Source: Tragulus kanchil
Lineage: Eukaryota > Chordata > Mammalia > Artiodactyla > Tragulidae
Length of the DNA stretch: 64,000 nucleotides
NCBI GenBank assembly: GCA_022376925.1
Contig: JAIOJX010000032.1
Coordinates: 98,634,794-98,698,793 of the forward strand
Reading direction: 5' to 3'
In this document: one piece after another, positions 1-11,562 of the stretch
How positions within the stretch are numbered: the first letter of the stretch is position 1
How the letters are laid out: the number at the start of each line of letters is the position of its first letter
Made by a program: the position numbers and the translations under genes
Notes under the pieces: model-generated
Databases searched by the model: none
The model's input: only the letters and a program-made list of their open reading frames with translations
Told to the model about the DNA's origin: nothing

Positions 1-754
1 TGCAGATGTGATAAGGGTCCATAAGCACCAACCAAGTCTTGTTCAGGGTGCCATCCCTGTGAATAAAGTGCATCAGTCTCCAGTGAAAATACAAGTTTGG
101 CTGTTTTAGGGTGTTTTTTGTTTCTATCTATGTTTAACAATTGTTTTCTGGAAAAGTGAGGTTGCTGGATAAGCAAAGTATTGGCACGCCATCTCAATGA
201 ATTAGAATATTGATTCAACTGCATGTAGCCAAGATACCAAATAAAGCTTGAAAGTGGTTTTAAAATGGTAGAATTAGGTGTCTCAGTCTTATTAAAGTCT
301 GAGTACATAGGACAGCTCCCAGCTGTGAAATCACGTGGGCCCAAGCCCTTCTAGCTTGCCACTCCTCCATCCTGAGGACCCTGCTGTGATCCTCATCCTC
401 CATGATGGGATAGCACCACATCCTCATTTAATCAGATGGCTGGGAGAACGTCCCCATTTCATTTAAGGACATAGTTAGAAGTTGGACCCATAATTTCTTT
501 TTACATTCTCATTGGCCAGGACTGAGTCAGCAGGTCACTTCTGACAGGAGGGAGACTAAAGAATGCTATCTTTATTCTGGGTGGCCATACGCATCAGAGT
601 TGGGTGCCATGCCAGAGGATGGAGGGGATAGATGTGGATGGGCGCACTGGTGGTCTCTGTCATTCCTATTCTCATCATTCGCTGTGTCTCCCTAGCTTTC
701 TCACTGGGTTGCCAGGCCTTGAGTGCAATTAACGCCTGTTTGGCTCACCACCTG
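1..754. other. Unique sequence, no gene seen
   Basis: I see no repeat I can name and no convincing coding region. Open frames here are short, and the longest (112 codons from 632) runs into the SINE that follows, so it is not a gene. Confidence 0.5.
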
Positions 755-944
755 GTCTTCCCTGGTGGCTCAGATGGTAAAGAATCCACTTGCAGTGCGG
801 GAGACCTGGGTCTGATCCCTGAGTTGGGAAGATCTCCTGGAGAAGAGAAAGGCTGCCCACTCCAGTTTTCCTGCCTGGAGAATTCCATGGCTTGTCCATG
901 GGTTGCAGAAAGTCAGACACCACTGAGTGACTTGCACTTGCTCA
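755..944 (+). mobile_element. Bov-tA-type SINE
   Basis: The sequence opens with the tRNA-Glu-derived SINE head (CTTCCCTGGTGGCTCAGATG) and runs through the bipartite Pol III promoter-like region. It then enters the BovA body (CACTCCAGTTTTCCTGCCTGG, then GAGTCAGACAC-like end). This order is the ruminant Bov-tA SINE. Small changes from the usual head (CCACTTGCAGTGCGG) show it is not brand new. A clear A-tail is absent. Confidence 0.9.
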
Positions 945-2944
945 CCACCTCCTGTTATTGTGTAAACTAGTTACTCAACAGAGACAGCTTTATTCCCAAT
1001 CTTTTTCTCCTCCTTTTAAGGGAGGGGAAAATTAAGGGAGAAGGTAGGGGAAAATTATGAGCTTGTTAATAAGAGATCCGGGGACTAGAAAACTTTAAAC
1101 TTCCTGACTAATATTTCTTTAACTCCTGTCCTATCTGGTTCTTTATGACTTCATGCAGAATGGTTAGTTACTCCTGTTTCTTATTCGTCCCTTATTGTCA
1201 GCTCTAGGAGCTTCAGGTGTGGAGACCACATGCTTTGGAAGCAGGTGTGTTGGACAATTCTGTGAGTGCCAAGGGGGAAATCAGCCCCCTGCAAGTGAGC
1301 TGAGAGGTTAAGATTATGACCTCTTTGCCAAACAGGTTTCTTGGTAATCAACAGATTGCATCTCATAGCTGAAGTTTCTGTACCCCATGGACTCCCATTG
1401 CTTTTCTGATTAACACAGAAGCATCCCCTCCCTTACTCCAGACTGACTTTGGAATTGGGTTTGCTCCAGCCAAATGGCTGATTCTAACTGGTTTTTCTGC
1501 CTCCAAAGCACAAACGTGATCTCACTGTGGTTTTCGTGGTGAATGGGGGAAGATTTTAAGAGATACTTACTCATGCCTTTTCTCTCTCCAAGTTAAAAAC
1601 CAAATGGGAGATGAATCCTGCAGTTGAAAAAGATGAGGCCTGGGTTTTATTTCCACTAATGATTCACTAGAGAATTTAGGTGGTGCCTCTTGAACTTTCT
1701 CTGTAAGCTGGTTTGAATGGGAGGGATATCGGCAGGTCTCACTTTTCTCTGTGGGAGCACATGCGACCTCATCGGCTCATTTCATGGATGAGCAGTGAAT
1801 GAGGATCTTCTGAGGTCAGAAAACTCTGAATGACAGAATGAAAGGAACTGTTCTATAATGTCAGTTAGGTTCTTAGTTGCAGATGCAATCATTTAAACGC
1901 AAAGGGATTTATTAATGGGTGTTGAGTGGCCAATAGCATCCCAGGAGGGGCCTGAGAGCCGAGCCGGGATGCCAGCAGGGCTCCCTGGCCACAGATGGAG
2001 GAAGAGGGTGGAGGCGGCACTGTTGCTGGAGACAGACAGCGAGATCCTCGTCTGAGCTGCTGCAGAAGAGCGACTCGTGGCACACAGCAGATCCTGCCTG
2101 TCTCTTCCTGCTTCTAAGCCTCATGCAAGTGTGTCTGCTTGGTCCCTAGAGCACCCTTAGTCACGTCTGGGTCTCCTGCGGAAGACTAAGAAATGTAAAT
2201 ATGGAGCTGGAATGATGCCGGGAGAGACTGTATCTGCTATAGCCACACATGTTTGCTCTCTTCTGATTTCACCCAGAAGATATATCAGTCCCTTTCCTCT
2301 GAAGCGAAAGGACGGAAGCGTGGATGCCCACTTTTCCTTTCTGGCGAGTGGAGCGGAAGCAGCTATAAGTGTTCCCCTTGAACATCACACACTTGCATGC
2401 ACACCCTCAAGGGGCTACCTGGGCTTTCAAACTAAAACTCAATTTCTTAGCCTGGAAGAAAGCCCCTTCTTGGTTTCTAGCCTGTTTTTCAGCCTCATTC
2501 CTCTCCAGTCTTCTATTCATTCACTACCTCTCTCCTCTGGGTGCAGTCCCTGGTGAATTACTTAGAAGACCCTTGAACTTGCCCACGCTCTCGCGTGCCT
2601 CCATGTCTCAGTGCCAGCAGCCTCCAGCTCTGCCTGCCAGGAGTGAGCTTCCCTCCATGACTTCCTTCGCATGACAGCCTTCTATTAACCCTTCAAGACC
2701 AAGGCATCATTTCTTCCGGGAATCTTCTCCAGCACCTCCTTGACGGCCATGTGCCCAAAGAACCCAGCAGTCCCTTCTGAGACTGTCCTCAGCACATCTT
2801 ATGTGACCTTTAGTTTATCTGACTGCTCACGTTCCTGCAAGCTTCCTGAAAACATGGTTATTTTTTTAATTTCTGTATTCCAGAAGTGAGCGCAATGCCT
2901 GGTACACAGTGATAGTGCAAATGAATACAAGAATGACTAGTAGG
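945..2944. other. Unique sequence, no gene seen
   Basis: About 2 kb without a repeat that I can name securely. The block near 1880-2110 is GC-richer and has overlapping minus-strand frames of 64 and 70 codons with no recognisable domain. I treat them as chance frames. An ancient transposon remnant near 1880-1920 is possible but not supported. Confidence 0.4.
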
Positions 2945-3120
2945 GTAGCTGGCAAAGAACACTGGCTCAGACATTGGAATCTGACTTTGCCACCAGGTAG
3001 GTATATTGCCTTGGGCAACTTAAGCATCAGAGGGTTGTTGTATGAAAGCTAAATAAAATAATGCATGTGAAGTGTTAGCAGAGAACACAGGGTAAATATT
3101 CAGGAACGTTGAGCTATTCT
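2945..3120 (+). mobile_element. MIR SINE
   Basis: The order of blocks fits MIR: ACTGGCTCAGACATTGGAATC, then TTGCCACCAGGTAGG, then CTTGGGCAACTTAAG, then GGGTTGTTGTATGAAAG, then TAATGCATGTGAAGTG. Divergence is high, as expected for this old mammalian tRNA-derived SINE. The AT-rich stretch just before (2850-2940, with AATGCCTGGTACACAGTGATA) looks like another MIR or L2 tail. Confidence 0.7.
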
Positions 3121-4190
3121 CTTGATTATAAGACAGTCATTATCACTGCAGGTATGCAATCAATAACAGTGATGACTAGCACACCTTCTAGACCAAAGTG
3201 TTAGCTGTGATATTTCCTACCTTCTGTGGAACCTTCCCTCAAATCCTTTGAAACCACCAGTAGATTGAAAGGAGGAGTGAAAACAGACAGGAATTGACAG
3301 AAGTCACCACCAGGCAAAATCCTTTAGGGAGAGAGCTCAGTGACAGCGGGAGACGGTACCTCCTGACATCAGGTTACAGTAATTGTACTATTACTGGCAT
3401 TTTACTTAGAGTTCTGCCTCCTTTACATACTTCTTTCTCGACTCCAGAATTTTTCCTTAAAAAAATTTGACACCGAGGTGACGTAGAAAACAGTGTCAAA
3501 ACTTCAGTGAAGGTCAAACATTTTCCAAGGGATTGCCTGGAAGCACACATCCCGCTGTGTTCTCTCTGCGAGTGCGAGATGTAAAGACAGTGGGAGTTTG
3601 AAGCTGATGTCGAAAGCCAGCTTGGAATACGGCAAATGTCTTCTTTGTGCCAAACTTCTTACACAGAGTAGATGCATTTCCATCTATGTCTGTGCAAAAT
3701 GCCTCCTCTCTCTTTTCCCGGTGGGTCCATGCTTATTTCTATTCTATTCAACAAATAGTTACAGAACCCCTACTGCTCACAGGGAACACTCCGGCTTCTC
3801 CCCTTCTGTGTGCATTTCTCCCACCACATTAAGGTTATTACTTTATTAGAAGTAAAGACGCATGTCAAAAAAGAAATAACACTAGTTGCTGGCATCTACT
3901 GTTTTTAAAAAGACAATTTAAACATATTTTTATTACTGGTGTCTGTAGCAAGAGTCCTTATTATTGGGGATTGAATGAAAGTTTAGGAGGCAGACATTGG
4001 TCTGGAGAGAGAGTGCAGACCAAGGACCCAGTCCTAATCTGATGCATGGTCCTGAGCATGTTACTAATATCTCTTGGTTCCAGGATTCCAGTGATTGTTG
4101 AGGACCTTTCTATCCCTAATATATTATTAGTCCAAAAAGTATAAAAAGAAATATAACCAAGATTGGATCTGACGTCCTAATACGGAAAGT
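3121..4190. other. Unique sequence, no gene seen
   Basis: No repeat family or gene recognised. The frames at 3598-3849 and 3647-3832 overlap each other and show no protein signature. Confidence 0.4.
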
Positions 4191-4315
4191 CCAGTGACTT
4201 TGGAATTGGAAGGCTTGGTTTGGCGAGTTCACTGGGTGCCTTGTGGTTGGGATCCCAGGCTTTCCCTGCAGGTTCAGTCCCTGGTCAGGAAACCGAGTTT
4301 GTTGCAGTGAAAAGG
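4190..4315 (+). mobile_element. Possible degenerate tRNA-Glu-derived SINE
   Basis: The stretch TTTCCCTGCAGGTTCAGTCCCTGGTCAGGAAAC resembles the middle of short artiodactyl CHR-type SINEs (B-box-like GGTTC..TCCCTGGTC). The head is poorly matched, so this is a weak call. Confidence 0.35.
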
Positions 4316-4384
4316 AAAAAGGAGAAATGAAATTTTCAATTTCCCTTTCCTGAGAACAAAGAATATAAGGAGAACAGAGAGCAG

Positions 4385-4920
4385 GGCAGAACATTCCTAG
4401 TTGTTTTTACTTTAAATGCTCCTAACTCTGAATGTCTGTGACTGTTTTTCTGTACCCTAACTCTGCAGAAGCTATACTTTGTACCTGTTTTCCTTTGACT
4501 CCATGCTAAATCCATCCCCTCTCTGGTGTTTACCTTTATAACACCCTTCCCCTTGTAGTTACATATCAGAAAGAAGGCCACAGAGCCTCCGAACTGCCTG
4601 ACTCTATTACTGGGTTACTGATGCCAGGTTATGACTGTCTTTGAAACAATGAAAGAAGAAATCAAGAGCCTGTCACTTTTGTTCCTCATCCCTGACTCCT
4701 GATGGTGAGCTCTTGCCTATATAAGCCCCTAGACTTCTCATGGGTTTGAGGGGGGCACAGCTCTTGAGGCATGAGCCTACTGTGTGCCCCTCTCTGCTGA
4801 CTGAGGATAAAAGCCACCTTTCTGTTTTCTCTAGACTCTATCTCCATGTTTTTCATTCAATTTCAGTGGGCAGAGAAAGCCAAGATTTTGGCTGGCAACA
4901 AGATCCTGTATGCCAAGCAA
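4385..4920 (+). mobile_element. Probable solo LTR of a ruminant endogenous retrovirus
   Basis: This block has LTR-like layout. A TATA box (CTATATAAGCCCC, 4717-4729) is followed by a short transcribed stretch with TGAGGATAAAAGCCACC as a likely polyadenylation region (4802-4818). The downstream block (AGTGGGCAGAGAAAGCCAAG, then TTTTGGCTGGCAACA) resembles sequence next to bovine ERV LTRs. No gag, pol or env sequence follows, so a solo LTR or short fragment is most likely. The outer ends are uncertain and I cannot see target-site repeats with confidence. Family assignment is from memory of ruminant LTRs, so it is inference. Confidence 0.5.
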
Positions 4921-4982
4921 TATCACCTAAAAAAGAAAAGGCAAATTGTGATGAGGTTCACATAGCATAAAGTTGACCATTT

Positions 4983-5062
4983 TGGAGTTCCCTGCTGGTC
5001 TGGTGGTTAGAGTTCAGTGTTTTTACTGCCAAAATTAAAAAAGTAAATAAATAGAAGGAAAA
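4983..5062 (+). mobile_element. Short CHR-type SINE fragment
   Basis: GGAGTTCCCTGCTGGTCTGG followed by TGGTTAGAGTTCAGTGTTTTTACTGCC matches the head of artiodactyl CHR/tRNA-Glu SINEs. The body is missing; the element passes straight into an A-rich tail (AAATTAAAAAAGTAAATAAATAG). Confidence 0.7.
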
Positions 5063-5107
5063 GAAGGCTTGGTCTGGATGTTGGCATTGACATTTGACTT
5101 GTGTGAT

Positions 5108-7320
5108 CTTGGGCTTAAGCTCACGGCCTCCCCAGCTCCTCCTCCCTAAAATGTGGGCACCACTTCTTGCCTTCCCTGCTTTAGGAGGTTGCAGTGAAGC
5201 TTCAAAGAGATGATGCATATGAAAGTGAATTATGAATGACAAGGGAGTGTACACACACGTAGAAGCTATTATTACTGTTAATAACCATCTTGATTTCAAT
5301 ATTTTACTCTAACAGATGCTTTCGCATTTTACCTTCTGGGTTATTTGAAGGAAATTCCACTTTCTGGTTTTTGTGTTCTTTTCTTCTTTGTTTTTTTAAC
5401 TCCCGGAAGCACCCAGGGGATTTCTCAGAGGGGTGGGTGCTAGTGTCCTTTGCCTGTCTTTCCGATTCACAAGACACAGGTTTCGGGCCCCGCGCTTGTC
5501 TGCGTGCATCATGTTTTATTTGCTGACCTGAAAGGAAGCCATTTGTTCCCTGCTAAATGAGCTGTTACTGTGCGCCTCTGCCTGCCGCCCCCAGCACCTA
5601 GGGCTGTATCTATGGGAGAATCCACCCGTGGATCTCAGGAAAAAGTTTATTAGAAGAAGGCAGAAAGCATTTCTCTGCACGTTATACGTCCTCCATCACT
5701 GGCTGCGGCTCATTAGTCAGAACTGGGCAGGCCACCTGGGGGTGGGGGCCTGACTCCTGCAGGTGCTGCCAGGGGGCTGGGGAGGCAAAAAGGAGGCTCA
5801 GGCCTCTGTCAGCCTCTCTCTGGCCTTTCCACCACCCCTGCCCCACAGTCGGCTAATTAGCTCTAATTGGCCAGTGTGTTGCTGCCTGGGGTTCCGGTAG
5901 CTTATAGGAGTTTGCCGTCAGGGGCATCATTCCCTTATTTTGACCCCAGGACGACCCTAATCTCACAAGGAGACTTCTCTGCAGACCCTACCCTTTGGGC
6001 TTTGTCCATGGAGAGTGGCCTGGCTCTGAGAGATGAAGGAGCAGGTTCTACCCAGACCCTGATGACTGGATCTGCCAATAAGGACCACGCTGGGCTGTCC
6101 ACCTTGGCCATTTGGGGGCGTTAGCTCACAGGAGATGATGCTGTTGTTACAGCTGTGCTGGGTGATGGTCATCTCAGCCCTGGGTATCTTGTGACATTTT
6201 CTGGACACAGCAGGACTTGGCTTAAGCTCACGGCCTCCCCAGCTCCTCCTCCCTAAAATGTGGGCACCACTTCTTGCCTTCCCTGCTTTAGGAGGTTGCA
6301 GTGAAGCTTCAAAGAGATGATGCATATGAAAGTGAATTATGAATGACAAGGGAGTGTACACACACGTAGAAGCTATTATTACTGTTAATAATCATCTTGA
6401 TTTCAATATTTTACTCTAACAGATGCTTTCGCATTTTACCTTCTGGGTTATTTGAAGGAAATTCCACTTTCTGGTTTTTGTGTTCTTTTCTTCTTTGTTT
6501 TTTTAACTCCCGGAAGCACCCAGGGGATTTCTCAGAGGGTGGGTGCTAGTGTCCTTTGCCTGTCTTTCCGATTCACAAGACACAGGTTTCGGGCCCCGCG
6601 CTTGTCTGCGTGCATCATGTTTTATTTGCTGACCTGAAAGGAAGCCATTTGTTCCCTGCTAAATGAGCTGTTACTGTGCGCCTCTGCCTGCCGCCCCAGC
6701 ACCTAGGGCTGTATCTATGGGAGAATCCACCCGTGGATCTCAGGAAAAAGTTTATTAGAAGAAGGCAGAAAGCATTTCTCTGCACGTTATACGTCCTCCA
6801 TCACTGGCTGCGGCTCATTAGTCAGAACTGGGCAGGCCACCTGGGGGTGGGGGCCTGACTCCTGCAGGTGCTGCCAGGGGGCTGGGGAGGCAAAAAGGAG
6901 GCTCAGGCCTCTGTCAGCCTCTCTCTGGCCTTTCCACCACCCCTGCCCCACAGTCGGCTAATTAGCTCTAATTGGCCAGTGTGTTGCTGCCTGGGGTTCC
7001 GGTAGCTTATAGGAGTTTGCCGTCAGGGGCATCATTCCCTTATTTTGACCCCAGGACGACCCTAATCTCACAAGGAGACTTCTCTGCAGACCCTACCCTT
7101 TGGGCTTTGTCCATGGAGAGTGGCCTGGCTCTGAGAGATGAAGGAGCAGGTTCTACCCAGACCCTGATGACTGGATCTGCCAATAAGGACCACGCTGGGC
7201 TGTCCACCTTGGCCATTTGGGGGCGTTAGCTCACAGGAGATGATGCTGTTGTTACAGCTGTGCTGGGTGATGGTCATCTCAGCCCTGGGTATCTTGTGAC
7301 ATTTTCTGGACACAGCAGGA
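5108..7320. repeat. Direct duplication 1 (5108-6215 and 6216-7320)
   Basis: Two abutting copies of about 1.1 kb. The first ends ...CACAGCAGGA and the second restarts at CTTGGCTTAAGCTCACGG; unique sequence resumes after 7320. Differences include one G in a G run (5432 region versus 6535 region) and one C in a C run (near 5590 versus 6694). The block is largely free of named repeats. Its frames (85 codons at 5867 and again at 6972) repeat because the DNA repeats; they are not evidence of genes. Confidence 0.97.
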
Positions 7321-7564
7321 GTCCACAGTACAGGAAAAAGACCCAGAGGGCTTGTTTTGTCACTGTCCCTTCCCCTTCCCCTTTCTCCACTCAACCCCTC
7401 ACCCCACCTCCACACTCTCTACATTACAGGCAGACTGAATTCAGGACTCCCAACCTGAAAGAGCATGTGTGTCTGTCTTCTGCCTGGGGGAACTCTGCTT
7501 CCTCATCTTTATACCCTCCTTGGCCAGGTACTCAGAAAATCCTTGTGAAATGCAAGGAGGAAGT

Positions 7565-7770
7565 TCTCAACGTTAAGCATCTGAATGCTGGATTTGAACC
7601 CTACTTCTGTACTTACAGAATATCAACTTTTTTGACATTTCTGAATTTCAGTTCCCATGCTATAAAGTGGGGATGGTGATTGAATCTCTCCACAGGGTGC
7701 TGGTAGGTGTGACCTGAGATACGACACTGGATTGCGAGTAAGAATTCACTGAATGTCAAGAATCAGTTTG
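7565..7770 (+). mobile_element. Probable MIR SINE
   Basis: GCTGGATTTGAACCC, then TTTCAGTTCCC, then CTATAAAGTGGGGATGGTGA, then a loose GGGTGCTGGTAGG block fit a diverged MIR in the plus direction. Confidence 0.5.
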
Positions 7771-8289
7771 TAAAAAGTCATGATCATTTTTGATTAGCTA
7801 CTTGACCCGGCACACAGATGAGGATACAAAGGCTTGGGGTAGGGGCTGGGCATTGACTTGTCCAGTGCTAAAGGGCTAGTTACAGACAGAGGCAGGTACA
7901 GAATGTAATCTTCACTGGGACCCAGGTCTGAGAGGCAAGCCTGTCCTGAAGGTATTCGTCAGCCAGAGGTGCTCCTGTCTTTCTCTTCTGTTGTCTGTTT
8001 CTCCGTGGTCAGACCCCTCCAGATTATAGGAACGCCACAAACGTGGGGCTAGGGAAAGGTCCCAGGCTCTGGACTTATTCATCCAGAGCTCAGAGCCTGG
8101 CCTCTGAGTATCAGCCTGAGTGATATCTGGGGACTCCCACATCTGAGGGCTTACTTCCTGTGTCTCAGCCTTTCCCATGGCCTCAGGATAGGCCTATCCC
8201 ACCACCGGCTGCCCGTTACCAGGCCTAGGCAGTCGGGTCCCAGAGAATCACTTGCAGGTCCCTCTGTGTGCCCTTCTCTCATTCCCTTC
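7771..8289. other. Unique sequence, no gene seen
   Basis: A weak antisense MIR-like stretch (7815-7905, GATGAGGATACAAAGGC and ACTTGTCCAGTGCTAAAGGG) is followed by unique sequence. The 88-codon minus frame at 7912-8178 has no recognisable domain. Confidence 0.35.
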
Positions 8290-8316
8290 TGAGTCTTTGA
8301 ACACGCTGGGATGCAC

Positions 8317-8732
8317 TTTTTTTTTTTTTTAGCTGGAGTAAAGGTGCTTTACAACGTTGTTAGTTTTTATTGAACAGCAAAGTGAATCAATTATATGTAT
8401 ACATATATCCCCTCTTTTTTGGATTTCCTTCCCGGTTATGTCACCGCAGAGCAGTGAGGAGAGTTCCCTGTGCTAGACAGCCAGGTCTCATTAGTTACCT
8501 GTTAGTTACCTGTTAGTATCAATCGTGTATGTATGTCATCCCAGTCTCCCAGTTCATCCCACCCCCTTTCCCTCCTTGGTGTCCAGACATCTGTGTCTCT
8601 ATTTCTGTTTTGCACATATGATCATCTATACCATTTTTCTAGACTCCACATATGTGCGTTAATGTATGAGACTTATTTTCTCTTTCTGATTTCACTCTGT
8701 GTAACTGGGATATAGTTCATTGAATGAATGGT
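8317..8732 (-). mobile_element. L1 LINE, 3' UTR end, antisense
   Basis: A poly-T run (8317-8330) marks the A-tail of a minus-strand element. The body holds the artiodactyl L1 3' UTR signature seen in reverse: AGTGAATCAATTATATGTAT, CCCCTCTTTTTTGGATTTCC, GAGTTCCCTGTGCTAGACAG, ACCATTTTTCTAGACTCCAC. Flanking near-repeats GCTGGGATGCAC (8305-8316) and GCTGGATGACAC (8733-8744) look like a target-site duplication, so this is a strongly 5'-truncated insertion. No ORF2 remains. Confidence 0.88.
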
Positions 8733-9428
8733 GCTGGATGACACAGAGCTCTTCTAGCTTTCGGAGTTAGCTGTGACCTCAAAACTCCCCAGGAATCAAC
8801 AGGCCTGTGCAGCTGAAGGAGGGTCCACCCCTTCCAAGGCTGCCTGCCCCAGGCCTAGGCCACCTTTGTCTTTCTCCCGTGGCTGAGCACACTGTCTGCT
8901 GGGAAAGGTTCTTTTTTATTTTTTTTGTCCACAAAACTATTTCGCACTCAATGAGAAATCTCATTTTTGTTGGCCCGTCTCTCTGCTCTGCCTCTGAGCA
9001 CCTCACCTTTTCCTAGCAGCACTGGCCAAATCTGTTCCATTGCACACGAAGTTTCTACGCTTGGCGGTCGGAACCAATAAATATTTGCTAAAGGAATGAA
9101 AGAATGAATGGACCCAGGGTTGGAACAATGGCAGAGAGGCAGACAGGCATGAGCACGAGGGAAAGTGTGGTCCCAGGTCTTGGCACATCTGACGTCTCTT
9201 GCTCAGCTGATGGTAAACATCAGGCTGAGCTATTATTTTTCTTATGTTTAAAACCTGCCAGTTGCCCAATAGTATAATTTTCTAAGTGGTTTCATTTCAG
9301 CTCTGCTAATTGAAGGGAACTCAGCTCTTTTGAGCCACTTTGTGTGTGGCTGTCACTGGTGAGAGTCGAGACTGGTTGTCAATCATGGACAATTTTCTAA
9401 TTGAGTCTTTGAACACGCTGGGATGCAC

Positions 9429-9843
9429 TTTTTTTTTTTTAGCTGGAGTAAAGGTGCTTTACAACGTTGTTAGTTTTTATTGAACAGCAAAGTGAATCAA
9501 TTATATGTATACATATATCCCCTCTTTTTTGGATTTCCTTCCCGGTTATGTCACCGCAGAGCAGTGAGGAGAGTTCCCTGTGCTAGACAGCCAGGTCTCA
9601 TTAGTTACCTGTTAGTTACCTGTTAGTATCAATCGTGTATGTATGTCATCCCAGTCTCCCAGTTCATCCCACCCCCTTTCCCTCCTTGGTGTCCAGACAT
9701 CTGTGTCTCTATTTCTGTTTTGCACATATGATCATCTATACCATTTTTCTAGACTCCACATATGTGCGTTAATGTATGAGACTTATTTTTCTCTTTCTGA
9801 TTTCACTCTGTGTAACTGGGATATAGTTCATTGAATGAATGGT
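9429..9843 (-). mobile_element. Second copy of the L1 3' UTR end
   Basis: Same element as at 8317-8732, present again because it lies inside duplication 2. It differs by two T fewer in the tail and one extra T near 9788. It should be counted as one insertion, not two. Confidence 0.88.
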
Positions 9844-10699
9844 GCTGGATGACACAGAGCTCTTCTAGCTTTCGGAGTTAGCTGTGACCTCAAAACTCCC
9901 CAGGAATCAACAGGCCTGTGCAGCTGAAGGAGGGTCCACCCCTTCCAAGGCTGCCTGCCCCAGGCCCAGGCCACCTTTGTCTTTCTCCCGTGGCTGAGCA
10001 CACTGTCTGCTGGGAAAGGTTCTTTTTTATTTTTTTTGTCCACAAAACTATTTCGCACTCAATGAGAAATCTCATTTTTGTTGGCCCGTCTCTCTGCTCT
10101 GCCTCTGAGCACCTCACCTTTTCCTAGCAGCACTGGCCAAATCTGTTCCATTGCACACGAAGTTTCTACGCTTGGCGGTCGGAACCAATAAATATTTGCT
10201 AAAGGAATGAAAGAATGAATGGACCCAGGGTTGGAACAATGGCAGAGAGGCAGACAGGCATGAGCACGAGGGAAAGTGTGGTCCCAGGTCTTGGCACATC
10301 TGACGTCTCTTGCTCAGCTGATGGTAAACATCAGGCTGAGCTATTATTTTTCTTCTTATGTTTAAAACCTGCCAGTTGCCCAATAGTATAATTTTCTAAG
10401 TGGTTTCATTTCAGCTCTGCTAATTGAAGGGAACTCAGCTCTTTTTGAAGCCTTACTTTGTGTGTGGCTGTCACTGGTGAGAGTCGAGACTGGTTGTCAA
10501 TCATGGACAATAGCTCGCCGTTCTGGAATAATTTAAGTTTAGGTCTTTCTTTCACTCAGGCATTCATACCCTGTTACATGTTTTCATACTGAGCTGAGAA
10601 CAATCTGGGGTGAGAAACTGTCGTGTGTTCCAGAAGCTAATATGTAGATTTCTTGTGAGATTTCAAATCTGGGTGGTCCATGGCTCAGAGGAAGGAGCT

Positions 10700-10900
10700 T
10701 GTGGGGGAAAAGGTCACTGGTTTGGAAGTCAGGCAGATTTGAATCCATCACTTCCCCACCGTCTTCTCTAGCTGCGAGACCCTGACACAGTGTAGTCAGT
10801 TTCTGAGCTTATTTCTTTATGCAGTTAAAGGAGCTTTGAGTACTTAGTGCCAGAGATTATCATGAGGATTAGTGAGATCATGAAAAGACCTGGGTAGGAG
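10700..10900 (+). mobile_element. MIR SINE (copy at about 11815-12015)
   Basis: GGTTTGGAAGTCAGGCAGATTTGAATCC, CTAGCTGCGAGACCCTGACA and ATGAGGATTAGTGAGATCATG follow MIR order. The second copy is due to duplication 3. Confidence 0.7.
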
Positions 10901-10969
10901 CAGACCCTTGGAGAACCTGCAGCTGTGCAGGTTGCCCAGGCATCTCACTGCAGGCAGGATTCCGAAGAG

Positions 10970-11190
10970 GGCTCCTTAGGGTTGCTGGGGATAAGGCAGA
11001 CCTGTGTTCAAACCCCAGCCCTGCTACTCCACTTCCCAGCGGGGAGACTCTGGGTAAATTGCCCGCATCTAGAACTCTTTTACTATAAATTGGGGCTAAT
11101 ACTACCTGCTCATCAAGTTTTTATGGATATTGAAATAATGTGAACTCTCAGCATAGTTAAAATCCTCAATAAAGGTTGGTCTTGGCCTTG
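10970..11190 (+). mobile_element. MIR SINE (copy at about 12085-12305)
   Basis: GGCAGACCTGTGTTCAAACCCCAGCCCTGCTACTCC is close to the MIR core; it is followed by TGGGTAAATTGCC, ACTATAAATTGGGGCTAATACTACC and a CCTCAATAAAGG-type end. This is one of the better preserved MIRs here. Confidence 0.85.
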
Positions 11191-11199
11191 AGGTCCATT

Positions 11200-11335
11200 T
11201 TCAGCCCCTCCATGTCCTGGCTATGTGATCTTGAGCAATTCACACACACACACTCTCTCTCTCTCTCTCTGGAATCAGTTTCTTCAAATGTATATTGGAG
11301 ATGATGAAAAAACTCTGTACACATACTGAATTTCA
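11200..11335 (+). mobile_element. MIR SINE interrupted by a CA/CT microsatellite (copy at about 12315-12450)
   Basis: CTGGCTATGTGATCTTGAGCAATTCAC is the MIR 'splice-like' core. It runs into (CA)n(CT)n at 11241-11270 and then TCAGTTTCTTCAAATGTATATTGGAGATGATG, the next MIR block. The microsatellite seems to have grown inside the MIR. Confidence 0.65.
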
Positions 11336-11344
11336 CTGTGAAGC

Positions 11345-11562
11345 ATGCACTCTTCTAAACACTTGACCTTTATTAACTTATTTACTCACAGTAATCCTAT
11401 GAAATTGGTATTATAATCACCCCCATTGCACAGCTGAGAATACAGAGACCCAGAGAGGTTAAGTAACTTGGTCAAGGTCACACAGGTAGTAAGAGCCAGA
11501 GGCAGGGTCAAGCTCTCTGGCTCTGGAGCCTACAGTATTAACCACCACATCATCCTGCCAAC
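11345..11562 (-). mobile_element. MIR SINE, antisense (copy at about 12460-12678)
   Basis: Reverse-orientation MIR with all main blocks: TATTAACTTATTTACTCACA, ATCACCCCCATTGCACAG, GAGAGGTTAAGTAACTTGG, AAGGTCACACAGGTAGTAAG, then CTCTGGAGCC and TTAACCACCACATCATCCTGCC. It is nearly full length. Confidence 0.88.

Larger units (their letters stand above)
8290..10511. repeat. Direct duplication 2 (8290-9393 and 9402-10511)
   Basis: Offset is about 1112 bases. The first copy ends at GGACAAT (9393), followed by eight filler bases, then the second copy begins at TGAGTCTTTGAACACG. Just before the junction the first copy has a corrupted run (CTCTTTTGAGCCACTTTG) where the second reads CTCTTTTTGAAGCCTTACTTTG. 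Errors near the copy end are what a contig end would show. Confidence 0.97.

Noticed and set aside
755..944. tRNA gene suggested by the promoter-like SINE heads, here and at other SINEs
   Set aside because: These heads are diverged tRNA-Glu-derived SINE sequence without a full cloverleaf.
7260..7679. A 139-codon plus-strand frame
   Set aside because: It crosses the end of duplication 1 and runs into a MIR; no protein signature and no splice context that I can support.
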